Part shown: piece after piece, positions 8,451-16,831 of the stretch
How positions within the stretch are numbered: the stretch's first letter is position 1
How the letters are laid out: each line of letters opens with the position of its first letter
Assembly (NCBI RefSeq): GCF_000716445.1
Contig: NZ_JNWK01000025.1
Coordinates: 28,502-92,501 of the forward strand
DNA length: 64,000 bases
Source: Streptomyces wedmorensis
GTDB lineage: Bacteria; Actinomycetota; Actinomycetes; Streptomycetales; Streptomycetaceae
Reading direction: 5' to 3'
The notes under the pieces: model-generated
What the model was told of the DNA's origin: nothing
Databases searched by the model: none
The model's input: the letters and a program-made list of their open reading frames with translations, nothing else
Made by a program: the position numbers and the translations under genes

Positions 8451-10403
8451 CTACTCCTTGTGCGCGTCGCCTGGACGCAGCGCTTCTTGGGGGGCGGGCT
8501 GGGACTCGGCGAGGCCGATTCCGCGCTGGAACGCGGCCATCAGACCGGGGTCGTGCAGGGCGTGCTCCTCGGACCTCCGGGCCACGGGTTCGTCACGCAG
8601 CTGCGGGACGATGTGTTCCTGGGCGCGCCGCTTGGGGAGCAGCGGACGGCCGTGGGCCTCGGCACCGGGGGCCGGGGGGAGCGGTGACATCAGGGAGGCG
8701 GGCGGGGCCGTGTGGTCGGCGCCGCCCGGCTGTCCCGGTATCGCGGGGGCGTGGCCGAAGTCCGCGTACCCGTTGGACTGCGCACTCGTACGGGGGTACG
8801 CGTGCGAGTCCGGCCCATGGGTCTCCTCGTGGCGGGCGCCGGCCCGCTCCGGGGCGGGCGAGGAGTGCGGTGCGGGGGCGGCGGGGGCCGTCCCGTTCAT
8901 GGCCGCGGGCGCCGGGCGGTGGGCCGGAGCGTGGGCCGGTGCCGGGGAGTGCGCCGCCACCGAGCCCGGCAGGGGTGCCGTCAGGGGGTTGGGCGTCGGT
9001 GCCGCGACCGGGTGCGGCGCCGGGGCCGGCTGCGGCGCGGCGACGGCCGGCTGGGACGGCGCCGGGGGCTGCGGCTGCATCTGGACCTGGCCGGGCGGGA
9101 CGGCCGAGGAGCCGGCGGTCGCGGCGGCCTGCCGCTCGTGCTGCGCGAGCCCCTCGGGGTCGGCGCCGAGGAGGCCCTGCGGGAGCACCAGGACGGCCTG
9201 GACGCCTCCGTAGATGTTGGACTGGAGGCGTACGGCGATGCCGTGCCGCCGGGCCAGCGCCGAGACGACGAAGAGTCCGATGCGCCCGTCCTGGAGCAGG
9301 TGGGCGACGTTGACCTGGTCGGGGTCGGCGAGCAGGGCGTTCATCTTGTTCTGCTCGGTGACGGGCATGCCGAGTCCGCGGTCCTCGACCTCGATCGCGA
9401 GGCCCGCGGTGACGTACTGGGCGCGCAGCAGCACCGTGGTGTGCGGCGCGGAGAACAGCGTCGCGTTCTCGACGAGTTCGGCGAGGAGGTGGATGACGTC
9501 GGCCACGGCATGGCCCCGGAGCGTACCGTCGATCGGAGGTACGAGTTTCACCCGCGGGTACTGCTCGACCTCGGCGATGGAGGAGCGCAGGACCTCGGTC
9601 ATGGTGACGGGGTTCGACCACTGGCGGCGCGAGATGGCGCCGCCGAGCACGGCGAGGTTCTCGGCGTGCCGGCGGATGCGGGTGGCCAGGTGGTCGACGT
9701 GGAACAGGCCCTTGAGCAGCTCCGGGTCCTCGACCTCGTTCTCCAGCTCGTCGAGGAGCTGGATCTCGCGGTGGACCAGGGACTGCAGGCGCCGGGCGAG
9801 GTTGACGAAGACCTCGACCTTCTGTTCGTTGCCGACGCTGCTGGAGAGCCGGGACGCCTGTACGACGGCGGCCACGGCGGCCTCGTGAGAGCGGGTCAGT
9901 TCCTGCGAGAGCAGGTCGAACTCGTCGCCCGTGGCGCCGCCCGTCGGCAGCGCGGGGCGGGGCGGGAGATTCTCTCCCCTGCGCAACTGTTCGACGACCG
10001 TGCGCAGTTCGCTCTGGCCGCGCGCGCTGGTGCGCCGCAGGGCGTTACAGCGGTCGAGGACCGCCTTTGCGGCCCGGTCGGCGCCGAGCGCGGCGGCCGT
10101 CACGGAGGCGACGGTGAGGGCCGCGGCGCCGGTGAGCGCGGCCCAGAGGCCGGGCGTGGGGCTGGCGCCGGTGGAGCGGATGGTGAAGATGACGGCCGCC
10201 GCCCCGCCGAGTGCCACCGCGACGGCGGGGAGCACGGAGGTGCGCAGGAGTTGGGGGCGTATGCGGGCTTCCGTCGGGTGCGGCGTGGGGGGCTGTGCCG
10301 GCGGGGTGCTGCTGATGCCGGAGGCGGAGCGGGCGCCTGACCGGCCGTGCCGCCCGCCCTCGCGACGGTCGGACCGCGAGGCGGGTGCGCGAAGTTGAGA
10401 CAT
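8451..10403 (-). CDS. cvnA: conservon sensor histidine-kinase-like protein (CvnA family)
   Basis: 650 aa. I chose the ATG at 10403 (AAGGAC eight bases upstream) over one 37 codons earlier. Two membrane helices (~52-73 and ~84-107) are separated by a very short outer loop, then come a coiled dimerisation region (~110-290) and an HATPase_c domain with N-box LLAELVENATLFSAP (306-320) and G1 box EDRGLGMP. From about residue 410 the tail is a long Pro/Ala/His-rich, presumably disordered segment. CvnA proteins anchor the complex at the membrane and release CvnD on signal. No partner response regulator gene is present, as in other conservons. Confidence 0.9.
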   Translation of the reverse strand: MSQLRAPASRSDRREGGRHGRSGARSASGISSTPPAQPPTPHPTEARIRPQLLRTSVLPAVAVALGGAAAVIFTIRSTGASPTPGLWAALTGAAALTVASVTAAALGADRAAKAVLDRCNALRRTSARGQSELRTVVEQLRRGENLPPRPALPTGGATGDEFDLLSQELTRSHEAAVAAVVQASRLSSSVGNEQKVEVFVNLARRLQSLVHREIQLLDELENEVEDPELLKGLFHVDHLATRIRRHAENLAVLGGAISRRQWSNPVTMTEVLRSSIAEVEQYPRVKLVPPIDGTLRGHAVADVIHLLAELVENATLFSAPHTTVLLRAQYVTAGLAIEVEDRGLGMPVTEQNKMNALLADPDQVNVAHLLQDGRIGLFVVSALARRHGIAVRLQSNIYGGVQAVLVLPQGLLGADPEGLAQHERQAAATAGSSAVPPGQVQMQPQPPAPSQPAVAAPQPAPAPHPVAAPTPNPLTAPLPGSVAAHSPAPAHAPAHRPAPAAMNGTAPAAPAPHSSPAPERAGARHEETHGPDSHAYPRTSAQSNGYADFGHAPAIPGQPGGADHTAPPASLMSPLPPAPGAEAHGRPLLPKRRAQEHIVPQLRDEPVARRSEEHALHDPGLMAAFQRGIGLAESQPAPQEALRPGDAHKE

Positions 10404-10766
10404 GAGTGTCCTTGGTACGTGCCCGGAAATCGGCGTACTGCGGGAGTTTTCTGCGGGGTCTACGGGGGTGGTCTGAAGGGGGACGCGATGAGCCTGTCGA
10501 TGATCATCGACCACACACTGTAGTCGTCAACCGTTCATGTGCGGTGCGCAGTTGGCAAACTTACCCGTACTGCGACCCGGTCTGGTATCGCCCCTCGTAC
10601 GACAGGCCGAGAAGCATCGGCCGAAAGGCGACGACTCGGCCCCGGCGAGCCTCGCTGAGCAGGAACGGAAGAGGGCGGAGGCGTTCTCACGCCTCCGCCC
10701 TCTGCGGAAATCGTTCCTGACCGGAATCCCCCGGAGGGGGTGCGGACCGGCCGGTCGGGGTGCTTT
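10404..10766. other. conservon upstream region
   Basis: 363 bases without a convincing gene. It should hold the cvnA promoter (minus strand, right of 10403) and contains the terminator of the metallo-hydrolase gene at 10671-10702. I see no clear dyad near cvnA. Confidence 0.5.
10671..10702 (-). terminator. intrinsic terminator of MBL-fold gene
   Basis: Perfect 14-base arms (GAGGGCGGAGGCGT and its complement) around a 4-base loop, 65 bases past the stop of the metallo-hydrolase gene. Confidence 0.8.
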
Positions 10767-12038
10767 TCAGGGAGTGCGCGCCGCCTCGGGTGCTCCGCGG
10801 CCGCTGCCCTCGCCCGGTTCTCCGGACGACGGTCCGGTGACCGGCTCCGCGTTCGCCTCCGCGGCGGCCTCGGGCGTCCCGTGACCGTCGGTGAGACCGG
10901 AACCTCCCCAGCCACCTGCGGGGACCCGGGCCACCGCGCGCCACCAGGGCGCGTCGGGGAGCCGCTCGGCGCCCGGCTCGAAGGGCTGGCCGGGGATGGG
11001 CAGGGCGATCCGCTGGGCGGCACCCTCGGCAGCCTCCACGGTGCCCTCGCCGGGCTCCGCCCACGGGTGCGGGGCCAGGTTGAAGGTGCCCCAGTGGATC
11101 GGCAGCATCACACCGCCGGGCCCGCCGCCCTGGAGGTCCAGGTGGGCCCGCATGCCCTCGGCCGGGGTCATGTGGATGTCGGTCCAGAACTCCGAGTAGG
11201 CGCCGATCTGGATCATGGTGGCGTCGAAGGGGCCATGGGCCGCTCCGATGTCCTTGAAGCCGGAGAAGTAGCCGGTGTCGCCGCTGTGGAAGATCCGGTG
11301 GGCGGGTCCGGTGACGGCCCAGGAGGCCCAGAGGGTCATCTGCCGGTTGCGCAGGCCGCGGCCACAGAAGTGGCGGGCGGGGGTCGCCGTGAGCGTCAGC
11401 TCGCCGATCTCGGTGGACTCGTTCCAGTCGAGCTCGCGCAGGCGGGAGGCGGCCACGCCCCAGCGCTCCAGGTGCGCGCCGACGCCGAGGGGCACCGCGA
11501 AGACGGTGTCGGTGGTGGCGAGCGCCTTGATCGTGGGCAGGTCCAGGTGGTCGTAGTGGTCGTGCGAGATCACCACGACGTCGACCGGGCCGAGCGCGGC
11601 GAGGGGCAGCGGCACCGGGTGGAGCCGCTTGGGGCCGGCGAAGGGGAACGGTGAGCAGCGCTCGCCCCAGACCGGGTCGAAGAGGACCCGGTGGCCGTCG
11701 ATCTCCGCGAGGACGCCGGAGTGCCCCATCCACGTGAGGCGCAGCCCGGTGGCCGGGGGCCTGGCCAGGTCGGCCACGGTGGTCGGATGGACGGGGATCG
11801 TGCCGGTGGGGGCGCGGCGCGTGCGTCCTTCCTTGTCGAAGTAGATCTTGGCGAACTCGACGCTGGAGCCGGAGGGGCCGCGGCGGGCCGGTTCGGGGTT
11901 CTGGAAGATCCCGTCCGCGAAGTTCGGCGAGCGGCGGATACGGGCGAGACGCGCTCCCGTGGGATCCGCGCCGAAGGACTCGGGGCGCAGCGCGCGCAGC
12001 CGGGCCCGAGGCGAACGGTCGGAGCCGGTACCGGTCAC
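10767..12038 (-). CDS. metallo-beta-lactamase-fold hydrolase, NAPE-PLD/UlaG-like
   Basis: 423 aa from a GTG preceded by AGGAGGTCCT. After an N-terminal extension of ~95 residues the MBL fold begins at RLTWMGHSGVLAEIDG. The metal-binding motif is SHDHYDHLD, further ligands are the His of ATPARHFCG, the Asp of HSGDTGYF, and the His of PIHWGTFNLAPHPW. This pattern matches the NAPE-hydrolysing phospholipase D-like group of MBL proteins (N-acyl phosphatidylethanolamine hydrolases and bacterial relatives). The last ~45 residues are Ala/Glu/Gly-rich and probably disordered. It is divergent from the amino-acid dehydrogenase and shares the 12101-12140 dyad region. The substrate is unproven. Confidence 0.88.
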   Translation of the reverse strand: MTGTGSDRSPRARLRALRPESFGADPTGARLARIRRSPNFADGIFQNPEPARRGPSGSSVEFAKIYFDKEGRTRRAPTGTIPVHPTTVADLARPPATGLRLTWMGHSGVLAEIDGHRVLFDPVWGERCSPFPFAGPKRLHPVPLPLAALGPVDVVVISHDHYDHLDLPTIKALATTDTVFAVPLGVGAHLERWGVAASRLRELDWNESTEIGELTLTATPARHFCGRGLRNRQMTLWASWAVTGPAHRIFHSGDTGYFSGFKDIGAAHGPFDATMIQIGAYSEFWTDIHMTPAEGMRAHLDLQGGGPGGVMLPIHWGTFNLAPHPWAEPGEGTVEAAEGAAQRIALPIPGQPFEPGAERLPDAPWWRAVARVPAGGWGGSGLTDGHGTPEAAAEANAEPVTGPSSGEPGEGSGRGAPEAARTP

Positions 12039-12100
12039 AGGACCTCCTGATCTCTGGGGGTCGTTCCATTATGGGCGGCCCGCGCCGCGAACGGCCCGGA

Positions 12101-12140
12101 CGGTCGGCCATACTGAATCGCGGTTCAGTACGGCCGACCG
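12101..12140. promoter_or_regulatory. TetR-type operator-like dyad between divergent genes
   Basis: An inverted repeat with 17-base arms, one mismatch and a 6-base spacer. Its core TACTGAATCGCGGTTCAGTA looks like a TetR-family operator. It lies 63 bases before the hydrolase start and 30 bases before the dehydrogenase start. A TetR gene follows two genes downstream (13413). Confidence 0.7.
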
Positions 12141-12169
12141 GCCCGCCGCCCCTCCCTAGGAGCCTCACG

Positions 12170-13348
12170 ATGAGTACCGCCCCCCTGCTTTCCGTCGGCT
12201 GGACCGACCACGTGACCGGGCGACGGGGCCACCTGGTGGTCGACCGGCTGGTGCGCGGCGTGGCGAGCGGGGGCCTGCGGATGCGGGAGGGGTGCACGGC
12301 GGAGGAGGTCGCCGGGCTGGCCCGCGGGATGACCATGAAGGAGGCCCTGCACTACGACCCGACCGCCCGGTACGTCCCGCTGGGCGGCGCGAAGGGCGGC
12401 ATCGACTGCGACCCCCGCTCCCCGGAGGCGTACGGCGTCCTGGTGCGCTACCTGCGCGCGATGCGGCCGTACGTCGAGCGGTTCTGGACCACCGGAGAGG
12501 ACCTGGGGCTCACCCAGGACCTGGTGGACCGCGCGGTGGCCGAGGCGGGCCTTGAGTCCTCGGTGCAGGCCGTGTACCCGCTCCTGGACGACGAGGCGGC
12601 GGCCCGGAAGCGGCTCGCGGACGCGTTCGCGATCGAGGTGGACGGCATCGGCCTCGACGAGCTCGTCGGCGGCCTCGGGGTCGCCGAGTCCGTGCTCGTC
12701 GCCCTCGACCGGGCCGGCCGGGGGCACGCCGGGACCCGGGTGTCGCTGCAGGGTCTCGGCACCATGGGCGGCGCGACGGCCCGGTTCCTGGCGCGGGCCG
12801 GGCTGCGGGTGGTCGCCGTGGCCGACGTCCGGGGCACGATCGTGAACCCCGACGGGCTCGACGTGGAGGCGCTCCTCGCCGCCCGCGACGCCCACGGCAC
12901 CGTCGACCGCTCGGCGCTGCGGCCCGGGGACCGGGAGGAGGCCGGGGACGCCTGGCTGTCGGCCGACGCGGAGGTCCTCGTCCCCGCGGCCGTCTCGTAC
13001 GCGATCGACGCCGGGAACCAGGCGCGCGTCACCGCCCGCTGGATCGCCGAGGCGGCCAACATGCCGGTCCTGCCGGACGCCGAGGAGGCCCTTTCCGCGC
13101 GCGGGGTGACCGTGCTCCCGGACGTGGTCGTGAACTCGTGCACCAACGCCTGGTGGTGGTGGACTCTCTTCGGCGACATCGAGGCCGACGCCGAGCAGGC
13201 CTTCGACCGGGTGCGCGGGGCCATGCGGACCCTCGTCGCCGGGATGCTCGACCGGGCGGCGGCGGACGACACGACTCCGCGCGCCGCGGCGCACGCGCTG
13301 GTGGCGGAACGGCTGCCGGTGATCGCCGAACGCTACGGCTGGTACTGA
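12170..13348 (+). CDS. Glu/Leu/Phe/Val dehydrogenase family protein
   Basis: 392 aa from an ATG with TAGGAG nine bases upstream. The N-terminal dimerisation/catalytic domain contains GGLRMREG and the catalytic-Lys segment VPLGGAKGGIDCDP (second Lys of the Lys pair), with the earlier Lys in GMTMKEAL. The C-terminal Rossmann domain carries SLQGLGTMGG and VAVADVRGT. The IAEAANMPVLPDAEEAL and VVNSCTNAWWW segments match the family end. These enzymes deaminate an amino acid oxidatively with NAD(P). Whether it prefers Glu, Leu or Val cannot be read from the sequence. Streptomyces valine dehydrogenases are slightly shorter and differ, so I give no symbol. Confidence 0.88.
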   Translation: MSTAPLLSVGWTDHVTGRRGHLVVDRLVRGVASGGLRMREGCTAEEVAGLARGMTMKEALHYDPTARYVPLGGAKGGIDCDPRSPEAYGVLVRYLRAMRPYVERFWTTGEDLGLTQDLVDRAVAEAGLESSVQAVYPLLDDEAAARKRLADAFAIEVDGIGLDELVGGLGVAESVLVALDRAGRGHAGTRVSLQGLGTMGGATARFLARAGLRVVAVADVRGTIVNPDGLDVEALLAARDAHGTVDRSALRPGDREEAGDAWLSADAEVLVPAAVSYAIDAGNQARVTARWIAEAANMPVLPDAEEALSARGVTVLPDVVVNSCTNAWWWWTLFGDIEADAEQAFDRVRGAMRTLVAGMLDRAAADDTTPRAAAHALVAERLPVIAERYGWY

Positions 13349-13412
13349 GCCGGCCACGCCCCGGCGCCGTTGATGATCATGCCCTTGTCATGTGCTGTGT
13401 AGGCTGCACGGC

Positions 13413-14222
13413 GTGGCGAGAGTGCGGTTGAGCGTGACGGAGCGGCGGGACGAGCTGCTGCGGGCGGCCGTCGAGCAGATCGAGGCCCGCGGTGTCGCGG
13501 CCGTCCGGATCTCCGACGTCGCCTCCGCGCTCGGCGTCAGCAACGCCCTGGTGCTCTACCACTTCTCCACCAAGGAACAGCTGGTCGCGGCCGCCTTCGC
13601 GCACGCGGCCGAGGCCGACCTCGCCCAGCTGCGACGGGTCCTCGGACGCCGCTCCTCGGCGGTACGGCGACTCCGGGCGGCGGTCCGCTGGTACGCCCCG
13701 ACCGGGCAGGCCAAGGGCTGGCGGCTGTGGATCGAGGGCTGGGCCGCCTCGCTCCGCGACCCCGGACTGCGCCGGGTCGCCACCTCCCTCGACCAGGAGT
13801 GGAAGGCCGCGCTGACCCGGGTGATCGCCGAGGGCGCCGCCGCCGGGGAGTTCCGCTGCCAGGACCCGGCGGCCGCCGCCTGGCGCCTCACCGCCTTCCT
13901 CGACGGCCTCGCCGTACAGACCACCGCCTACGCGGGATCCCTCTCCCGCACCGCCATGCTCCGCTGGGCCGACGCCGCCCTCGACCGCGAACTGGGCCTG
14001 CCGGACACCGACCCGACACCGGGCGGAGAACCGGGCGAGGAGACCCGCCCGGCACCGGAAGAGGCGCCGGACGAGGACACCGACCCGGCACCGGACCAGG
14101 ACTCCGCTCCGGCACCGGAAGAGGCACCGGACCAGGACTCCGCTCCGGCAGGAAGCGGACGCCCGGACGAGGACTCCTGGCCAAGGCCGGAAGCGCCGAC
14201 CGGGCGGCCCGGCGCGCGATAG
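13413..14222 (+). CDS. TetR/AcrR-family regulator with acidic repeat tail
   Basis: 269 aa from a GTG at 13413. The N-terminal helix-turn-helix reads VRISDVASALGVSNALVLYHF followed by FSTKEQLVAAAF, a typical TetR N-domain. Residues ~75-200 form the helical ligand/dimer domain with the C-terminal TetR pattern. From ~205 to 269 the protein changes to a Pro/Ala/Glu/Asp repeat (PAPEEAPD, DPAPDQDS and variants), which is unusual in the family. It follows the dehydrogenase gene by 64 bases in the same direction and may control it and the divergent hydrolase through the dyad at 12101-12140 (inference). Confidence 0.88.
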   Translation: MARVRLSVTERRDELLRAAVEQIEARGVAAVRISDVASALGVSNALVLYHFSTKEQLVAAAFAHAAEADLAQLRRVLGRRSSAVRRLRAAVRWYAPTGQAKGWRLWIEGWAASLRDPGLRRVATSLDQEWKAALTRVIAEGAAAGEFRCQDPAAAAWRLTAFLDGLAVQTTAYAGSLSRTAMLRWADAALDRELGLPDTDPTPGGEPGEETRPAPEEAPDEDTDPAPDQDSAPAPEEAPDQDSAPAGSGRPDEDSWPRPEAPTGRPGAR

Positions 14223-14278
14223 GAACGGCACCGGGCGGCGAAGGTCACGCGGGCCGGGCAGGACCGTCCCCTCCCCCG

Positions 14279-15049
14279 TCAGAGGAGTTCGAAGACGGCC
14301 GAGACCGTGACCTGCTCCTCGATCTCGCCGGGAGCGAGGGGAACGGTGGGCTCGTCCGCGGGCATGCCGGGGGCCGCGCCGATGCCGGGCCGCACGGACT
14401 CGCCCTCGCTGAGCGAGACCAGCCGCCCGAGCCGGTGCCCGCTGAGCCGGGCGTGCTGCGCCGCCTTGTCGTACGCGTCCTGGTACGCGGCCTCACGGGC
14501 CTTCGCCCGCAGCGCCGACGGGTCGGCGACGTCGAAGACGACGCCGTTGATCCGGCCCGAGTCCCCGGTGGCCTCGTTGACGGCGCCGATGACCTGCCCC
14601 GTCCGGTCGATGTCTCGGACCTTCACGGAGAACGACTGCCCGGCCTGATAGCCGGTCACCTTGTTCTCTCCGTCGGCGTTCTGGGTGTACGCCGGTGACA
14701 GGGAGAGGCTGTCGGTACGGATGTCCCGGTCGGCGATCTCCTGCCGGTGCAGCACCTCCAGGAGCGCCTTGGCTGCGGCGCTCTGCGCCGCCATCGCCTC
14801 CTTCGCCGTCTTGCGGGTGGCCTCGACGCCGACGGAGAGGATCGCCAGATCCGGTGCGGAGGACGCGCGGCCCTGCCCGGTGACGGTGACCGTCGCGGGC
14901 GCGGGCTCCTCGACGGCCGCGCGGAGGGCCTGCCGCGCGGGCGCGGTGGCCAGGGCGGGGGCCGCGGTGCCGACGAGGAGGCCGCCGAGCACTGCGGTGG
15001 CGGCGAGCAGACGGGCGGTGCGGGCGGCGCTGGGCCGGCGGGTCGTCAC
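14279..15049 (-). CDS. SIMPL (DUF541) domain secreted protein
   Basis: 256 aa from a GTG with AAGGGA upstream; earlier codons in frame lack a start with a better site. Residues 1-34 form a signal peptide (TTRRPSAARTARLL, hydrophobic core, cleavage near APALA). The SIMPL/DUF541 domain covers ~50-250: VTVTGQGRASSAPDLAILSVGV, DIRTDSLSLSPAY and AREAAYQDAYDKAAQHA are diagnostic. SIMPL proteins are periplasmic or exported and of uncertain function; BP26 and YggE are relatives, linked to stress and oxidative damage. The gene stands alone between two convergent or co-oriented units. Confidence 0.88.
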   Translation of the reverse strand: MTTRRPSAARTARLLAATAVLGGLLVGTAAPALATAPARQALRAAVEEPAPATVTVTGQGRASSAPDLAILSVGVEATRKTAKEAMAAQSAAAKALLEVLHRQEIADRDIRTDSLSLSPAYTQNADGENKVTGYQAGQSFSVKVRDIDRTGQVIGAVNEATGDSGRINGVVFDVADPSALRAKAREAAYQDAYDKAAQHARLSGHRLGRLVSLSEGESVRPGIGAAPGMPADEPTVPLAPGEIEEQVTVSAVFELL

Positions 15050-15194
15050 AGGCGGTCCCTTCGGGAGTGGGTGCCGGGGCTCCGGCGGGCACATCCCAGC
15101 ACCCTGCGACGCCGCCTCCCGCGCGCCACTCCTGACCAGCGGCTCCCTTCACCTCTCCGTACCATCCGGGCCCCGCTTCCCCCGCGCGGGCCGC

Positions 15195-16289
15195 TCAGGT
15201 CTGCACGAGCGGTGCGTACGCCTCCGGGCGCAGCCCGAACGTCCAGGCGACGCCCTCCCGGGCGGTGCGCGTCCCGGGCGGCACCCGGAGCCAGTACGTG
15301 CGGTGGGTGCCGTCCGGCTCGGGCGTGGAGTTGACCACCTCGACCATCACCACGTCCTCGTCGTCGTCCGACTCGATCCGCCAGAGGACCCCCGTCTCGT
15401 CCCGGTGCCCGGGGCGGGCGCCCGAATCGGCGAGGTAGCGGTCGTAGCCGTAGTACTCCAGCATCACGCGGCGCAGTTCGGCGTTGTCCTCCCCCCGTAT
15501 CCGCTCGGGGGTGAGGTCCGGGAGGCCGGCCAGGAAGGCGGCGGGCACCGGCATGCCCCGCCACACGTGCAGCGCGAACCCGTCGGGGAAGGCGAGCGCG
15601 GGCCCGTCGCCCCGGTCGAGCCGCCCGGCCTCGTCCCGGTGCAGCTCGACCGGCCGCTCGCACACCACGGCGACGTTCTCGTACGGCCACCACCAGCCCG
15701 CGTGTCCGGCGACCGCGGCGAGCCCCGCCAGGCGCTCGCCGTGCCCGTCGAACGCGGCCAGCCACGCGGCGTCGTGCTGCCCGAGCACCGCATCGAGCAG
15801 CAGCAGCCGCACGGCGGTCTCCACACGGGCGGATCCGGCCGGAACTCCGGCGCCGTCCGGGTCTGCCGTGTCGGCCCGGACGCCTGACGCGGCCGGCTCG
15901 GCGGCCCCCTCGGCGGCCCGTACGACGGCGTCCGTCACCCCGGCCCGGATCCGGTCGGCGAGGGCGCGGGTCGGATCCCAGAGGGCCGCGCCCGTGGTCT
16001 GCCAGTGGTCCGCCCAGCCGGCGGGGCCGAGCGCGTCGTGGACGCGGCGCCGCTCCTCGGCCCACGGCCGGGTGCGCACCTCGTCGCGCACCGAGCGGCC
16101 CAGGCCGGTCAGGCCCCGCAGGAGGACGACGGCCGCGAGCGGCGAGCCGGCCCAGAGCACGCGCCGCGGCTCCGCGAGGCCCGCCGCGCGGTACGCGAGC
16201 CGGACGCCCGCCTCGGCGGCGGTGCGGTCGGCGGGCCCGGTGGCCGCGGCGACGGCCCGCCACCTGTCCCGGGCGGTGGTGTCGTTCAT
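15195..16289 (-). CDS. DUF6745-domain protein
   Basis: 364 aa from the ATG at 16289, which has GGGGGAG upstream; the GTG five codons earlier would place that site inside the gene. The C-terminal ~170 residues follow the DUF6745 pattern: CERPVELHRDEAGRLDRGDG, GPALAFPDGFALHVWRGMPV, LEYYGYDRYL and an acidic RIESDDDEDVVMVEVVNS. No enzyme motif is visible. The domain is of unknown function and I recall it beside leucine-rich-repeat genes. Here it lies 40 bases after the 108-aa gene and is divergent from STM4015 (itself repeat-like), supporting a link to the STM cassette. Confidence 0.75.
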   Translation of the reverse strand: MNDTTARDRWRAVAAATGPADRTAAEAGVRLAYRAAGLAEPRRVLWAGSPLAAVVLLRGLTGLGRSVRDEVRTRPWAEERRRVHDALGPAGWADHWQTTGAALWDPTRALADRIRAGVTDAVVRAAEGAAEPAASGVRADTADPDGAGVPAGSARVETAVRLLLLDAVLGQHDAAWLAAFDGHGERLAGLAAVAGHAGWWWPYENVAVVCERPVELHRDEAGRLDRGDGPALAFPDGFALHVWRGMPVPAAFLAGLPDLTPERIRGEDNAELRRVMLEYYGYDRYLADSGARPGHRDETGVLWRIESDDDEDVVMVEVVNSTPEPDGTHRTYWLRVPPGTRTAREGVAWTFGLRPEAYAPLVQT

Positions 16290-16329
16290 GTCGTTCTCCC
16301 CCACGTCCTTCGCTCCTGTCCGGCGGACG

Positions 16330-16656
16330 TCAGTCCGCGATGATCCGGTACGCCCCGGGCACGTACTCCCGCTGGCGCACCACCCGGTACCAGCCCTTGG
16401 GCAGCGGGATCGGCGCGTGCTCCTCGTGCACCACCCGGCCGCCCTCGGGCAGTTCGAGCAGGAACGGGCCGAACGGCCCCTGTTCCCGCACGAGCCGGCC
16501 GGGCCCGGGGATCGCGTGGGCGTGCCCGGTGACCTCGCCGAGCGCGAGGAGCAGGCGGCCCCGGGCGTCTCTCGGCTCCCCCTGCGCCGTCCTCGCCCTC
16601 ACCGGAACGGCCGTCTCCTCCACGGGCACGATGAGCACGTCTCCCTGCCGGTACAT
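16330..16656 (-). CDS. hypothetical protein (108 aa), partner of DUF6745 gene
   Basis: Starts MYRQGDVLIVPVEE and contains LALGEVTGHAHAIPGPG and VVHEEHAPIPLPKGWYRVVRQREY. It is all-beta in appearance, with two His-containing turns (GHAH, HEEH) that could bind a metal. I recall similar short proteins next to DUF6745 genes in other bacteria and no assigned function. It is the first gene of a two-gene unit with the DUF6745 gene and faces the STM4015 gene across 175 bases. Confidence 0.75.
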   Translation of the reverse strand: MYRQGDVLIVPVEETAVPVRARTAQGEPRDARGRLLLALGEVTGHAHAIPGPGRLVREQGPFGPFLLELPEGGRVVHEEHAPIPLPKGWYRVVRQREYVPGAYRIIAD

Positions 16657-16831
16657 GGCTCTCCCCTCCCCGTTCGGCGCGATCCGCCGAACACGGGAAC
16701 GACGCTAGGGGCCACCACTGACAACCGGGTTCGGAGGCGGTCGAGGGCGACCCGGCACGGGCGCTGTCGGTGGCGCTTGGTAGAACTCTTCCCGTCAGCC
16801 GACCCGCTCGTCCGTTCTCTGGAGCACCGCC

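Noticed and set aside
10404..10514. earlier ATG for cvnA
   Set aside because: The added 37 residues are not hydrophobic, have no family match, and the 10403 ATG has a better ribosome site.
12125..13357. 410-aa minus-strand frame over the Glu/Leu/Val dehydrogenase
   Set aside because: It is the antisense shadow of a recognised enzyme, with Gly/His/Arg-rich composition.
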